From SSSZ01 sp036732025 (GTDB lineage Bacteria; Pseudomonadota; Gammaproteobacteria; Burkholderiales; Rhodocyclaceae): 64,000 bases of DNA. Numbering within the stretch: the first letter of the stretch is position 1; each line of letters starts with the position of its first letter. The stretch lies in NCBI GenBank assembly GCA_036732025.1, contig DAINDE010000014.1, positions 1-64,000 of the forward strand, given 5' to 3'. This document shows positions 47,816 through 58,092 of this stretch, piece by piece. A program made the translations under genes and the position numbers. A model generated the notes under the pieces. That model was given only the letters and a program-made list of their open reading frames with translations. It ran no database searches and was not told the DNA's origin.

Positions 47816-50422
47816 CTAAGCCAGGGCCCGCGTCACGATCTCGAACACGTCCCGGGACAGGCCGGCGTGGTCGCGGATGCCCTCCAGGGCGCGCCGGGCA
47901 TGGGCCTGGCGGCGGGCGTCGAACTTCTTCCAGCGGTCGAAGCAGCGGGCCAGCCGCGAGGCGACCTGCGGGTTGCGGGCATCGACGGCCTTGATCTGCT
48001 CGGCGAGGAAGGCGTAGCCGGCCCCGTCGGCGGCGTGGAAGCGCACCAGGTTGGCGCCGAAGTTGCGCAGGAGTGAATAGATCTTGTTGGGATTGCCCGG
48101 GTCGTAGGCGGGATGTCCGATGAGGCGGCGCACCGCGGCCAGGGTGTCGGCCCGCCGGCTGCCGGACTGCACCGCCAGCCACTTGTCCACCACCAGGGCC
48201 TCGCCCTGCCAGCGGCGGTAGAACGCCGCCAGGACTGCCTCCCGCTCCGGGCAATCGCCATTGACGTTGGCCAGGGCCGCGAGGGCGGCGTACTGGTCGG
48301 TCATGTTGTCGGCACCGTCGAACTGTTCGCTGGCAAGGCGGTGGACGGCGGTGGTATCGAGTTCCAGCAGCAGGCTGAGGCAGGCGTTCCGCAGGGCGCG
48401 GCGGCCGGCCTCGGCGGCACTGGGCTGGTAGGGGCCGCGGGGCGCCAGTTCGGCGTATACGGCGGCCAGTTCGCCCTGCAGCGCCTCCGCCAGGTGGCGG
48501 CGCAGGCCATTGCGGGCGGCGTGCAGGGCATCGGGATCGACGGTGTCGAGCATCTCCGCCAGGGTGCCCTCGCCGGGCAGATTGAGAGCTTCGGCGACGA
48601 AGCCGGCATCCCGTTCGCCGTGCCGGACGAGGAGGCGGCGGATGGCGTCGGCGAAGCCGGCCGGCCAGGCCGCCGGCCGGCCGGCGGCGAGGGCCCCGGT
48701 GGCGTCCAGAATCAGGTTGGAGGCCAGGCGCTGGCCGGCCTCCCAGGCGTTGAAGGGGTCGCTGTCGTAGGCCAGGAGCAGGGTCAGCTCGGCTGGCGCA
48801 TAGGGGAAATCGAGCACCACCGGCGCCGAGAAGTCGCGCAGGAGCGAGGGCACGGGGGCCACGGCGATATCGTCGAAAACGAAGCTCTGGCTGGTTTCCG
48901 TCAGCAGCAGGGTCCTGGCGCTGCCGGGCAGTTCCTGCCCGGCGGGGTCGTAGAGGGCGACGCGGATGGGGATCAGGTTGGGGGCATCGTCCCCGGCCTT
49001 GGCGTTGGACTGGCTGAAGGTCAGCGTATAGCGACGGGCGGCGGCATCGTAGGTACCGCCGGCCTGGACATGGGGGGTGCCCGGCTGGGCGTACCAGCGC
49101 ATGAACTGGCCGAAATCGAAGCCGGAAACGGCGGCCATGGCGGCGACGAAGTCGTCGCAAGTCACCGCCTGGCCATCATGGCGGCGGAAGTACTCGTCCA
49201 TGCCGGCGCGGAAGGCGTCGCGGCCGATGAGGGTCTGGATCATGCGCACCACCTCGGCGCCCTTTTCATAGACGGTGGCGGTGTAGAAATTGTTGATCTC
49301 CATGTAGGAGGCCGGCCGCACCGGGTGGGCCATGGGGCCGGCGTCCTCGGGGAACTGGGCGGCCCGCAGGCCGCGCACCTCGCGGATGCGGGCGGTGACG
49401 GGGTTATGGACGTCGGCGCCGAATTCCTGGTCGCGGAAGACGGTGAGGCCCTCCTTGAGGGACAGCTGGAACCAGTCCCGGCAGGTGACGCGGTTGCCGG
49501 TCCAGTTGTGGAAATACTCGTGGGCGACGACCCGGTCGATGTTCTCGAAATCGGCGTCGGTGGCCACGTCCGCCCGGGCCAGCACGTACTTGGTGTTGAA
49601 AATGTTGAGGCCCTTGTTCTCCATGGCCCCCATGTTGAAGTCGCCCACCGCCACGATCATGTAGTGGTCGAGGTCGCATTCCAGGCCGAAGCGGGCCTCG
49701 TCCCAGGCCATGGATTTCTTCAGGGCAGCCATGGCATGCGGGCACTGGTCAAGCTTGCCCGGCTCGACGTAGATGGCGAGCTGCACCGTGCGGCCGGAGG
49801 CGGTGGTGAAGGTGTCCCGCAGCACGTCCAGCTTGCCCGCCACCACGGCAAAGAGGTAGCAGGGCTTCTTGAAGGGGTCCTCCCAGCGGGCCCAGTGGCG
49901 GCCGTCAGCCTCGTCGCCGGCGGCGACGGGGTTGCCGTTGGCCAGCAGCACCGGCAGGGCCGCCTTGTCGGCATGCAAGGTCACCGTGTAGGTGGCCATC
50001 ACGTCCGGCCGGTCCGGGAACCAGGTGATGCGGCGGAAGCCCTGGGCCTCGCACTGGGTGAAATAGCCGTCCTTGGACCGGTAGAGGCCGGAGAGGCGGG
50101 TATTGCCGTCCGCATCGATGCGCACCACTGTCTGCAGGGTGAAGGACTCGGGAACGGCAGCAATGACCAGCTGGCTACGGGCCAGGTGGTAGTCGCCGGC
50201 GGCAAGGAGCCGGCCGTCGAGGCTGACGGACAGGGTTTCCAGGTCCTCGCCGTCGAGGGCCAGGGGCAGGGCCGCCACGGCCGGGTTGCGGCGGCAGGCC
50301 AGGGTGGCGGTGACCACGGTGGCGCCGGGGCGGAGATCGATGTCCAGCGCGACACGATCCACCCAATAGGCAGGGGGCGTGTAGTCTTCGAGATAGACGG
50401 TCTGGGGGGTTTCGGTTTTCAT
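47816..50422 (-). CDS. pepN: Aminopeptidase N
   Basis: An M1-family zinc exopeptidase of 868 residues, matching E. coli PepN size. The substrate-anchoring motif MGAMENKGLNIFN and the zinc motif HEYFHNW (HExxH, with Glu further on in SLKEGLTVFRDQE) are present. The C-terminal helical domain (about 560-868) is complete. It removes N-terminal amino acids from peptides in the cytoplasm. A ribosome site with CGACAGGGC stands 5' of ATG 50422. It is flanked by two small related proteins. Confidence 0.97.
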   Translation of the reverse strand: MKTETPQTVYLEDYTPPAYWVDRVALDIDLRPGATVVTATLACRRNPAVAALPLALDGEDLETLSVSLDGRLLAAGDYHLARSQLVIAAVPESFTLQTVVRIDADGNTRLSGLYRSKDGYFTQCEAQGFRRITWFPDRPDVMATYTVTLHADKAALPVLLANGNPVAAGDEADGRHWARWEDPFKKPCYLFAVVAGKLDVLRDTFTTASGRTVQLAIYVEPGKLDQCPHAMAALKKSMAWDEARFGLECDLDHYMIVAVGDFNMGAMENKGLNIFNTKYVLARADVATDADFENIDRVVAHEYFHNWTGNRVTCRDWFQLSLKEGLTVFRDQEFGADVHNPVTARIREVRGLRAAQFPEDAGPMAHPVRPASYMEINNFYTATVYEKGAEVVRMIQTLIGRDAFRAGMDEYFRRHDGQAVTCDDFVAAMAAVSGFDFGQFMRWYAQPGTPHVQAGGTYDAAARRYTLTFSQSNAKAGDDAPNLIPIRVALYDPAGQELPGSARTLLLTETSQSFVFDDIAVAPVPSLLRDFSAPVVLDFPYAPAELTLLLAYDSDPFNAWEAGQRLASNLILDATGALAAGRPAAWPAGFADAIRRLLVRHGERDAGFVAEALNLPGEGTLAEMLDTVDPDALHAARNGLRRHLAEALQGELAAVYAELAPRGPYQPSAAEAGRRALRNACLSLLLELDTTAVHRLASEQFDGADNMTDQYAALAALANVNGDCPEREAVLAAFYRRWQGEALVVDKWLAVQSGSRRADTLAAVRRLIGHPAYDPGNPNKIYSLLRNFGANLVRFHAADGAGYAFLAEQIKAVDARNPQVASRLARCFDRWKKFDARRQAHARRALEGIRDHAGLSRDVFEIVTRALA

Positions 50423-50479
50423 CGGGCTTGCCCTGTCGGGTGGGGATGGCCCCGATGATACGACAAGCGGGCGCGGCGC

Positions 50480-50767
50480 CTAGCCGATGGCCTCGAGGAA
50501 GGTTTGCCGCGCCTCGGCGAAGGCGGCCTGATGCTCAGCGGGAATCAGGGGCGCACAACGGCAGCAGAAGGCATCGAAGGCCGCAGTCACCGCCGGCGCC
50601 CTCTCCTTGCCGGCACGTTCCGCCGCCGGGGTCGGCACCTTGAGCACGGCGTGGCGCGGGATCATGCGCTGCCCGCCCTTGCCGGTGGCGAACATCGGCC
50701 CGGTCTTGACGTATTCCTCGCCTTCGTACTCGAAGGTGGCGCCCAGGGGAAGCTGGTGGATTTTCAT
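50480..50767 (-). CDS. Hypothetical mini-protein (GxxF...EYxVK fold), pepN flank
   Basis: A 95-residue protein: IHQLPLGATFEYEGEEYVKT and GPMFATGKGGQRMIPRHAVL, then a helical tail with two Cys (CCRCAPLIP). Its first 45 residues share the pattern xQ-hydrophobic-GxxFxY-x-EYxVK-xxxxFA with the 66-residue gene at 47535. The basic GKGGQR loop suggests nucleic-acid or anionic-ligand contact. It stands 57 bases upstream of pepN on the same strand and may share its transcript. Confidence 0.65.
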   Translation of the reverse strand: MKIHQLPLGATFEYEGEEYVKTGPMFATGKGGQRMIPRHAVLKVPTPAAERAGKERAPAVTAAFDAFCCRCAPLIPAEHQAAFAEARQTFLEAIG

Positions 50768-50806
50768 GGTGATTCGACAGGAGGGGACAACAGGGTAAGG
50801 ATACTC

Positions 50807-51136
50807 CTATCGCCGATAATGGCGTTCCTCTTCCCAGCGCCCTCCCCGTTCCCGCCAGCGGTCGCCGTCGCGGTCCCAGCGGTGGGGTTCCCAGCGATGG
50901 CCCGGACGCGGCGCTTCCCAGCGGCCCGGCATCCACTCGTGGCGGCTGCCGCGCCAACTCCAGAAGCCGTCGATCCAGACGTAGCCGACCGCCGGCGGCG
51001 GCCCCACGTATTCCACCCGGGGCGGCGGTGGCGCGACGATGACCGCGTCCCCGTAGTAGGGGCGCGGCGGGGGAGCGACGACGCAACCACCCAGCAGGGC
51101 GGCGGCGATGGGGACGAAGCGATACCAGCAGGCCAT
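50807..51136 (-). CDS. YXWGXW/WxxGxW-type lipoprotein
   Basis: A 109-residue secreted protein. The lipobox LLGGC places an acylated Cys at about 18; a Pro/Val linker follows. Repeated Trp-Gly units come after (GYVWIDGFWSWRGSRHEWMP, GRWEAPRPGHRWEPHRW). This is the usual form of YXWGXW-repeat lipoproteins found in Betaproteobacteria, with an Arg/Glu-rich end. The function is unknown; an outer-membrane-facing location is likely. It is 39 bases from the next mini-protein on the same strand. Confidence 0.85.
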   Translation of the reverse strand: MACWYRFVPIAAALLGGCVVAPPPRPYYGDAVIVAPPPPRVEYVGPPPAVGYVWIDGFWSWRGSRHEWMPGRWEAPRPGHRWEPHRWDRDGDRWRERGGRWEEERHYRR

Positions 51137-51271
51137 GATCTTGCCCTTTCGTTGATGCCTGTCCGATTAACGCACCGCCCCCAGGCGGGAACGACCACGG
51201 AAACAGGGATTTACGAACGGTTGCATTTGGGCGCCTGGCCCCCGCCCCCCACCGGGAACGGAAACTTCTCG

Positions 51272-51697
51272 CTAATCCGGCAACTGAACCCGTCCAGCCG
51301 CATCTAAGGGGAAGTACGGGTTGTAGCAGACTTCCCAAAGGAAGCCGTCGGGATCGGCGAAATAGCCGCGGTAGCCGCCCCAGAAGGCTTTCTCGCCGGG
51401 ACGGGCAAGCGTGGCGCCGGCGGCGACGGCTTCCGCCAGGACGGCATCCACCGCTGCCTCCGACTCGACGTTGTGGGCCAGCGCGAAGCCCGGGAAGCCG
51501 CCGCCGGCGGCGGGAACGGCGGCATCTTCGGCGAGAGCGGCGCGGCCGAAGAGGGCGAAGACCACGCCGCCGGCCTGGAAGAAGGCCACGGCATCCTGGC
51601 TGGAGGCGGATTCCCGCCAGCCCAGGGCGCGGTAAAAGGCACGGCTGCGGGTCAGGTCGGCGACGCCGAGGGTGATGAAGGAAAGGGTCTGGCGCAT
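51272..51697 (-). CDS. VOC-family (glyoxalase-like) protein
   Basis: A 141-residue protein from ATG 51697. It has two beta-alpha-beta-beta-beta modules of the vicinal-oxygen-chelate fold: SFITLGVADLTRSRAFYRAL and GGYRGYFADPDGFLWEVCYN. The metal-ligand His/Glu pair is partly replaced. A YFADPDGFLWEV motif is typical of the 'bleomycin resistance/dioxygenase' branch, for which annotation is generic. Function unassigned. Confidence 0.85.
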   Translation of the reverse strand: MRQTLSFITLGVADLTRSRAFYRALGWRESASSQDAVAFFQAGGVVFALFGRAALAEDAAVPAAGGGFPGFALAHNVESEAAVDAVLAEAVAAGATLARPGEKAFWGGYRGYFADPDGFLWEVCYNPYFPLDAAGRVQLPD

Positions 51698-51803
51698 GGC
51701 GGCATCGTCACAATTCAATGGTGAGAAAGAGCCTTGCCATTTTAGGCCAACCAGGCATCATTGATCCCTTTGTCATTACCCGGCACCGAACGGAAACTTC
51801 GCC

Positions 51804-52493
51804 ATGGACATCCTGCTCCCCGCCGTCGAGATCGAAACCGATGCCGATCCCCGCTTCGCCGTCATCTGGCTCCACGGCCTGGGCGCCGACGGCAACGACT
51901 TCGCCCCGGCGGTCCCCTACCTCCGCCTGCCGGCGGGGCTGGGGGTGCGTTTCGTCTTTCCCCACGCACAGGAAATCCGGGTCACCTGCAACGGCGGCTA
52001 CATTATGCCGGCCTGGTACGACATCCTCCACGCCGACGGCATCGCCCGGGAGGTGGACGAGGCGGGCATCCGGGCCTCCTGCCGCGACATCCGGCGCCTC
52101 ATCGCCCGCGAGAACGAGCGCGGCATTCCCAGCGAAAACATCGTCCTCGCCGGGTTTTCCCAGGGCGGCGCCATGGCCTACACCACCGGGCTCACCCACC
52201 CCCAGCGGCTGGCCGGCATCGTCGCCCTTTCCGCCTACATTCCCGCCCCCTCCCTGCTGGCCAGGCACCTGCTGGAAGCCAACCAATACACGCCGGTCTT
52301 CGCCGGCCACGGCAGCGACGACGACGTGGTGCCCCTCGCCCTCGGCGGTGCGGCCCGGGACCACCTGCAGTCCCTTGGCCACGGCGTGGCCTGGCACACC
52401 TACGACATTGCCCACACGGTAAGCGAAGCGGAACTGGCCGACCTCGGCGCCTGGCTGGCGGAACGCTTCCGCCCCGCCGTCACGACTCCGTGA
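51804..52493 (+). CDS. Carboxylesterase (YpfH/EstB-like)
   Basis: A 229-residue cytoplasmic serine esterase. Start region LPAVEIETDADPRFAVIWLHG, oxyanion HGLGADGND, nucleophile Ser in LAGFSQGGAMA, Asp in HGSDDDVVP and His in DIAHTVSEAEL. It fits the phospholipase/carboxylesterase family. Its 3' end overlaps arfB on the opposite strand by 14 bases. Confidence 0.92.
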   Translation: MDILLPAVEIETDADPRFAVIWLHGLGADGNDFAPAVPYLRLPAGLGVRFVFPHAQEIRVTCNGGYIMPAWYDILHADGIAREVDEAGIRASCRDIRRLIARENERGIPSENIVLAGFSQGGAMAYTTGLTHPQRLAGIVALSAYIPAPSLLARHLLEANQYTPVFAGHGSDDDVVPLALGGAARDHLQSLGHGVAWHTYDIAHTVSEAELADLGAWLAERFRPAVTTP

Positions 52494-52884
52494 CCCGGCC
52501 CCGCAGCAGTTTCACCTGCCCCCGCCGCACCTTGGCCGCCACCCGCCGGCGCCGGGAAGCCGCCGGCGGCTGGGTGGGCCGGCGGGGGGCCGCCTCGGTG
52601 GCCGCGGCAGCGATCAGTTCCCGCAGGCGGACGATGGCGTCCTCCCGGTTGCGTTCCAGACTGCGATGCTTCTGGGCCTTGATGACGATGACCCCGTCGG
52701 CGCTGATGCGCTGGTCCCGCCAGGCCAGCAGACGGGCCTTGACCGCCTCCGGCAGCGACGAGGCGGCGATGTCGAAGCGCAGATGGACGGCGTTGGCGAC
52801 CTTGTTCACGTTCTGCCCCCCGGCCCCCTGGGCGCGGATGGCGGTGATCTCGATGTCGCGTTCGGCGAAAATGATGGCGGGCAT
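52480..52884 (-). CDS. arfB: Alternative ribosome-rescue factor (YaeJ/ArfB)
   Basis: A 134-residue peptidyl-tRNA hydrolase acting on stalled ribosomes without a stop codon. The GGQ motif lies in RAQGAGGQNVNKVANAVHLR. The tail (about 105-134) is basic (SRRRRVAAKVRRGQVKLLRG) and enters the empty mRNA channel, which is the family hallmark. ATG 52884 is preferred; the longer frame adds an unrelated N-terminus. It is convergent with the esterase gene. Confidence 0.93.
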   Translation of the reverse strand: MPAIIFAERDIEITAIRAQGAGGQNVNKVANAVHLRFDIAASSLPEAVKARLLAWRDQRISADGVIVIKAQKHRSLERNREDAIVRLRELIAAAATEAAPRRPTQPPAASRRRRVAAKVRRGQVKLLRGRVTES

Positions 52885-52948
52885 GGCCTGTCCGGGAGCA
52901 AAGTTTCCTGGCATGTTACGCCAGCATTGATACCCACAGGAGCCAGCC

Positions 52949-53203
52949 ATGCGATCCACCAAGGCCAGCGCCGCCGTAGAACGTCTGCGGACGCGCAGCG
53001 GTGATCCTCTCTATTCCCTCTCCCTGCAAGGCGACGGCCGCTTCGTCCTGCGCCTGGCCGCCCCCGGTGGGGCGGCGCAGACCGTCGGCGGCCCCCTGCC
53101 CCTGGAAGAATTCGTGGCCTTTGTGGACGGCCTCTTCCCGCGCCAGAAAAAGCCGGCCAGCAAGCTGGACACGGCCTTTCGGAAGCAGTTGGAAAAGCGG
53201 TGA
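52949..53203 (+). CDS. Hypothetical small protein
   Basis: An 84-residue protein, predicted alpha/beta. It has RSGDPLYSLSLQGDGRFVLR, then LPLEEFVAFVDGLFPRQKKP and a basic helical tail. No signal peptide or named motif. Its stop overlaps the GTG start of the VTT-domain gene by three bases, so the two are coupled. Confidence 0.65.
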   Translation: MRSTKASAAVERLRTRSGDPLYSLSLQGDGRFVLRLAAPGGAAQTVGGPLPLEEFVAFVDGLFPRQKKPASKLDTAFRKQLEKR

Positions 53204-53775
53204 AGGAAGCCCTGTGGCGCCAGCGGCGGCTCGTCGCCGTCCTTCTCATCTTCGCCATCCTGTTCGCCGCCGCCGAATTCTCCGGCCTGCGCGAGCATTT
53301 CAGCCTGGCCTACGTCCATGACACGCTGGTGGCCAACCCGGCCGGGGGACTCGTCGTCTTCACCTTGCTCTTCGCCCTCGGCAACCTGATCCAGATCCCG
53401 GGCTGGGTCTTTCTTGCCGCCGCCGTCCTCGCCCTCGGCCGCACCTGGGGCGGCCTCGCCACCTACGTCGCCGCCAGTTTCTCGTGCGCCGTCACTTACT
53501 TCACCGTGCACTTCCTCGGCGGCGACGCCCTGCGCCGCCTGGAAAGCCCCCTGGCCCAGCGCCTGCTGGCCCGGCTGGACGCCCATCCGCTGTCGAGCAT
53601 CGTGGCGTTGCGCCTGATCTTCCAGACCCTGCCCGCCCTCAACGTCGCCCTGGCCCTTTCCGGCGTCGGTTTCTGGCGCTACCTGGCGGGCACCCTCCTC
53701 GGCCTGCCCTTGCCCATCGCGGCCTACTGCCTGTTCTTCGACACCCTGGCCCGGCACCTCCTCGGCAAGCCCTGA
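53200..53775 (+). CDS. TVP38/TMEM64 (VTT) family membrane protein
   Basis: A 191-residue polytopic protein of the VTT/DedA-like superfamily, GTG start. Helical hairpin motifs: FTLLFALGNLIQIPGWVFLA and SIVALRLIFQTLPALNVALA (the conserved [F/L]-RxxPxxP-like loop region, here with fewer Pro). VTT proteins include lipid scramblases and undecaprenyl-phosphate transporters in other organisms; the role here is unknown. gpmI starts about 100 bases downstream. Confidence 0.85.
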   Translation: MKEALWRQRRLVAVLLIFAILFAAAEFSGLREHFSLAYVHDTLVANPAGGLVVFTLLFALGNLIQIPGWVFLAAAVLALGRTWGGLATYVAASFSCAVTYFTVHFLGGDALRRLESPLAQRLLARLDAHPLSSIVALRLIFQTLPALNVALALSGVGFWRYLAGTLLGLPLPIAAYCLFFDTLARHLLGKP

Positions 53776-53876
53776 AGCCGCCCATGCCCGGCTGATGTTT
53801 CGGCGGTAAAATGTTGGCTTTTGCCCGCTCCGGAACCCGCCCTGCCGGCACCGGACCCTTTCCCGCAGGAATCCCC

Positions 53877-55513
<1,637 letters not shown>

Positions 55514-55517
<4 letters not shown>

Positions 55518-56839
55518 CTGGCAATGGTGGGGGCCGGAGCCGGCTCGACACGGTTGCGGCCGCCGTCCTTGGCCCGGTAGAGCTGGCGGTCGGCGGCATC
55601 GAGCATGGCTTCCGGCGAAGGGAGTGCCAATTCGTCGCAGAGGCCGATGCTGACCGTCACCCGCAGGCCGGGCGCAATGGCGGACCAGTTGGCGGATTCG
55701 ATGCCGCGGCGCAGTTCCTCGCAGCGCTCGCGGGCCTGGGCCAGGGTGCTTTCGGCGAAGACGGCGACGAACTCCTCGCCGCCGTAACGGGCCAGCAGGT
55801 CGCTGTCGCGGATGTTGGCGGCGAGGAGGCGGGCCGCGGCCTTCAGCACCGCGTCCCCCACGGCGTGGGAGTAGCGGTCGTTGATCGCCTTGAAATGGTC
55901 CAGGTCGGCGAGCATGACGCACAGCGGCCGCCGATAGCGCCGGCTGTGGCGGAAGAGATGCCGCAACTGCTCGTCGAAATAGCGCCGGTTGTGCAGGCCG
56001 GTGAGGGGGTCGCGCAGGGATTGCTCGCGCAGGCGTTCGGCCTGGGCGCTGATGGTGGCGTTGGACTGGTGCAATTCCCGGTGGGCGGCGTGCAGTTCCT
56101 CGCTCATGCGGTTGAAGGTGTCGGCCAGGTGCCCGATTTCGTCGGCGGAGCGCACCGGCACGGCCACCGGCGGGTCGCCCGGACGCATGCTGTCGAGGGC
56201 GTGGATCAGCTCCCGCAGGCGGACCACCAGCCGGCCACCGAAAAGGATGCCGAGGACGACGGCCACCGCCGCCCCGGCCAGCATCCCCAGGACCAGCGCC
56301 CTCTCCATGAGGCCGAGGTAGGCGCGGTCCTGGTCGGAAAGCACCGTCTCCCCCTGCGATGAGGCGTAAAGCACCACCCGCCCGCCCACCTCTACTGGAA
56401 CCGCGGCGCGGAAGACCTCCTCCGGTACCCGCCGGCCGGCGGGGAAATCGCCAATCGCATGCAGGGGCACGCCGTCCGGCGTCAGCAGCAGGAAACGGAA
56501 AGGCGGCTCCCCGTCCCGGGAGCGCATTGCCGGCGGCGGCGGGCCCGGTGGCCCCCCGAAATCGCCGCGCGGCGTCGGAGGACGGCCCCTGCCCATGCCG
56601 CCGGGGCCATGGCGCCGCCGGATGAACTCCGGCAGCGGTTCGCGGCGATCGGCTTCTTCCCAGGAGCCATAGGTCTGCAGATAAGCGGCCACATCGTCCC
56701 GGAACAGGACAAAGGACTGCTGCCGCGCCGCCTCGCGGAAATCCCGGGCGAGCATCCACCAGGCGGTGAGACCGACGGCAGCGGCGGTGACCAGGCTGAC
56801 CAGGAGGAAGCTGAGGCTGAGCTTGAGACGCAGGGTCAC
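55514..56839 (-). CDS. Membrane diguanylate cyclase
   Basis: A 441-residue enzyme making c-di-GMP. Two transmembrane helices (about 7-29 and 180-202) flank a 150-residue Pro/Gly/Arg-rich periplasmic region; HAMP lies at about 205-260 and GGDEF at about 280-435. The active motif is intact as RYGGEEFVAVFAE, with an inhibitory RxxD site (RDSD) five residues ahead. The GGEEF variant is catalytically competent in relatives. The periplasmic part has an unusual Gly/Pro-rich insert and no recognised sensor. A tiny coiled-coil gene nine bases upstream probably shares its transcript. Confidence 0.93.
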
Positions 56840-56848
56840 GGGACGGGG

Positions 56849-57037
56849 CTACTCTTCCTGAGAGGACTCTTCCACCTCCAGGCGGGCCAGGCGCTCGCGG
56901 GCTTCGGTAATGTCCATGGCGATGCGTTCGGCCAGGCGCTCCAGGCCCAGGGACAGGGCCGCCGCCCGCGCTTCGCTCTCGACCCGGACCAGGGCTTCCA
57001 GATAAACCCGCTCAACGTGGCGCTTCTCTTCGAGCAT
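56849..57037 (-). CDS. Small coiled-coil protein upstream of the diguanylate cyclase
   Basis: A 62-residue, almost wholly helical protein (RHVERVYLEALVRVESEARA, ERLAERIAMDITEARERLA), rich in Glu/Arg/Ala. It has a heptad pattern and no hydrophobic membrane segment. Its stop is nine bases before the cyclase ATG, implying co-expression. Its function is not recognised; a partner of the cyclase or of an unrelated complex are both possible. Confidence 0.6.
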   Translation of the reverse strand: MLEEKRHVERVYLEALVRVESEARAAALSLGLERLAERIAMDITEARERLARLEVEESSQEE

Positions 57038-57097
57038 CCCGGCAACCCTAGGAATGAAAGAACACGAAACCGTCGGCCCGAAGCGGAACCCGGCGGC

Positions 57098-57185
57098 TGG
57101 CGGAAGCGGTGAGATTCGAACTCACGGACCCTTGCGAGTCGGCTGTTTTCAAGACAGCTGGGTTAAACCGCTCCCCCACGCTTCC
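57098..57185 (-). tRNA. tRNA-Ser(UGA)
   Basis: An 88-base tRNA on the minus strand. The acceptor stem GGAAGCG/CGCTTCC is perfect, and the CCA end is encoded. The anticodon arm is GCTGT-CTTGAAA-ACAGC with anticodon UGA (57149-57151). The long variable arm is that of a serine tRNA, and the T-arm is GTGAG-TTCGAAT-CTCAC. Confidence 0.97.
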
Positions 57186-57279
57186 CCGGAAGCCGGCGCC
57201 GGAAACGGCGGCGGCGAGGGAGCGAATGATAGCAGCCCCCCCATCCTTCGGGAAACCCGGGGCATCGCTCCGGGATTTC

Positions 57280-57308
57280 TTGCAACTTCCCGCTGTGCCA
57301 GATAGTCT
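57280..57308 (+). promoter_or_regulatory. Weak promoter candidate before the Bax-inhibitor-1 gene
   Basis: TTGCAA (57280-57285) and TAGTCT (57303-57308), 17 bases apart, 36 bases before ATG 57345. The -35 is fair; the -10 matches poorly. Confidence 0.3.
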
Positions 57309-57344
57309 TAACGTTTGTCACAACCACAACGGAGTATCCACGGT

Positions 57345-58037
57345 ATGCAAACCGACTTCCACCTGACCGGCCAGGCAGGCGAATCGCTGGCGCTGCAGCA
57401 GAACCGCGTCCTGCGCAACACCTATATGCTGCTCGGACTGTCGATGGTTCCCACGGTTCTCGGCGCCCTCGCCGGCATCCAGATGCAATTCAGCTTCTTC
57501 GCAGGCAGCCCGCTCATCTCCTTCCTGCTCTTCCTCGGCATCGCCTTTGGCTTCATGTGGGGCATCGAGCGCACCAAGGACAGCGGCTGGGGCGTGGCGC
57601 TGCTGCTGGGCTTCACCTTCTTCATGGGCCTCATGCTTTCCCGCATCCTGCAGGTGGCCCTGGGCTTCAGCAACGGCGGCTCCCTGATCGCCATGGCGGC
57701 AGGCGGCACGGGCGCCATCTTCTTCACTCTTTCCGCCGTCGCCGCCGTCAGCAAGCGGGATTTCACCGGGCTCGGCAAGTTCCTCTTCGTCGGCATGGTG
57801 GTGGTGATCCTGGCGGCGCTGGCCAACATCTTTTTCCAGATCCCTGCCCTGGCGCTGGCCATCTCCGCCGCGGCGGTGCTGGTTTTCTCCGCCTACATCC
57901 TGTACGACATCAGCCGCATCGTACAGGGCGGCGAAACCAACTACATCACCGCCACCCTGGCGGTGTATCTGGATATCTACAACGTCTTCGTCAGCCTGCT
58001 CAACCTGCTGATGGCCTTCACCGGCGAACGGGACTGA
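57345..58037 (+). CDS. Bax inhibitor-1/YccA family membrane protein
   Basis: A 230-residue seven-helix inner-membrane protein from ATG 57345. Hydrophobic segments and the conserved LSMVPTVLGALAGIQ start and final YNVFVSLLNLLMAFTGERD match the YccA/YbhL group (BI-1). In E. coli YccA modulates FtsH protease; family members are also calcium-leak proteins. The C-terminal acidic Asp pair around AVYLDIYNVF is retained. A strong terminator follows. Confidence 0.93.
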   Translation: MQTDFHLTGQAGESLALQQNRVLRNTYMLLGLSMVPTVLGALAGIQMQFSFFAGSPLISFLLFLGIAFGFMWGIERTKDSGWGVALLLGFTFFMGLMLSRILQVALGFSNGGSLIAMAAGGTGAIFFTLSAVAAVSKRDFTGLGKFLFVGMVVVILAALANIFFQIPALALAISAAAVLVFSAYILYDISRIVQGGETNYITATLAVYLDIYNVFVSLLNLLMAFTGERD

Positions 58038-58057
58038 CCCCCGCCGGTCCGTATGCC

Positions 58058-58084
58058 CAAGGGCGGCCTCGGCCGCCCTTTTTC
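58058..58084 (+). terminator. Rho-independent terminator
   Basis: GGGCGGCC-TC-GGCCGCCC followed by TTTTT; a perfect 8-bp stem directly after the BI-1 gene and, in the other orientation, after rlmD. Confidence 0.88.
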
Positions 58085-58092
58085 GTTAACGC

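Noticed and set aside
47816..50422. Plus-strand frame of about 780 codons opposite pepN
   Set aside because: It is antisense to pepN and shows no recognisable domain.
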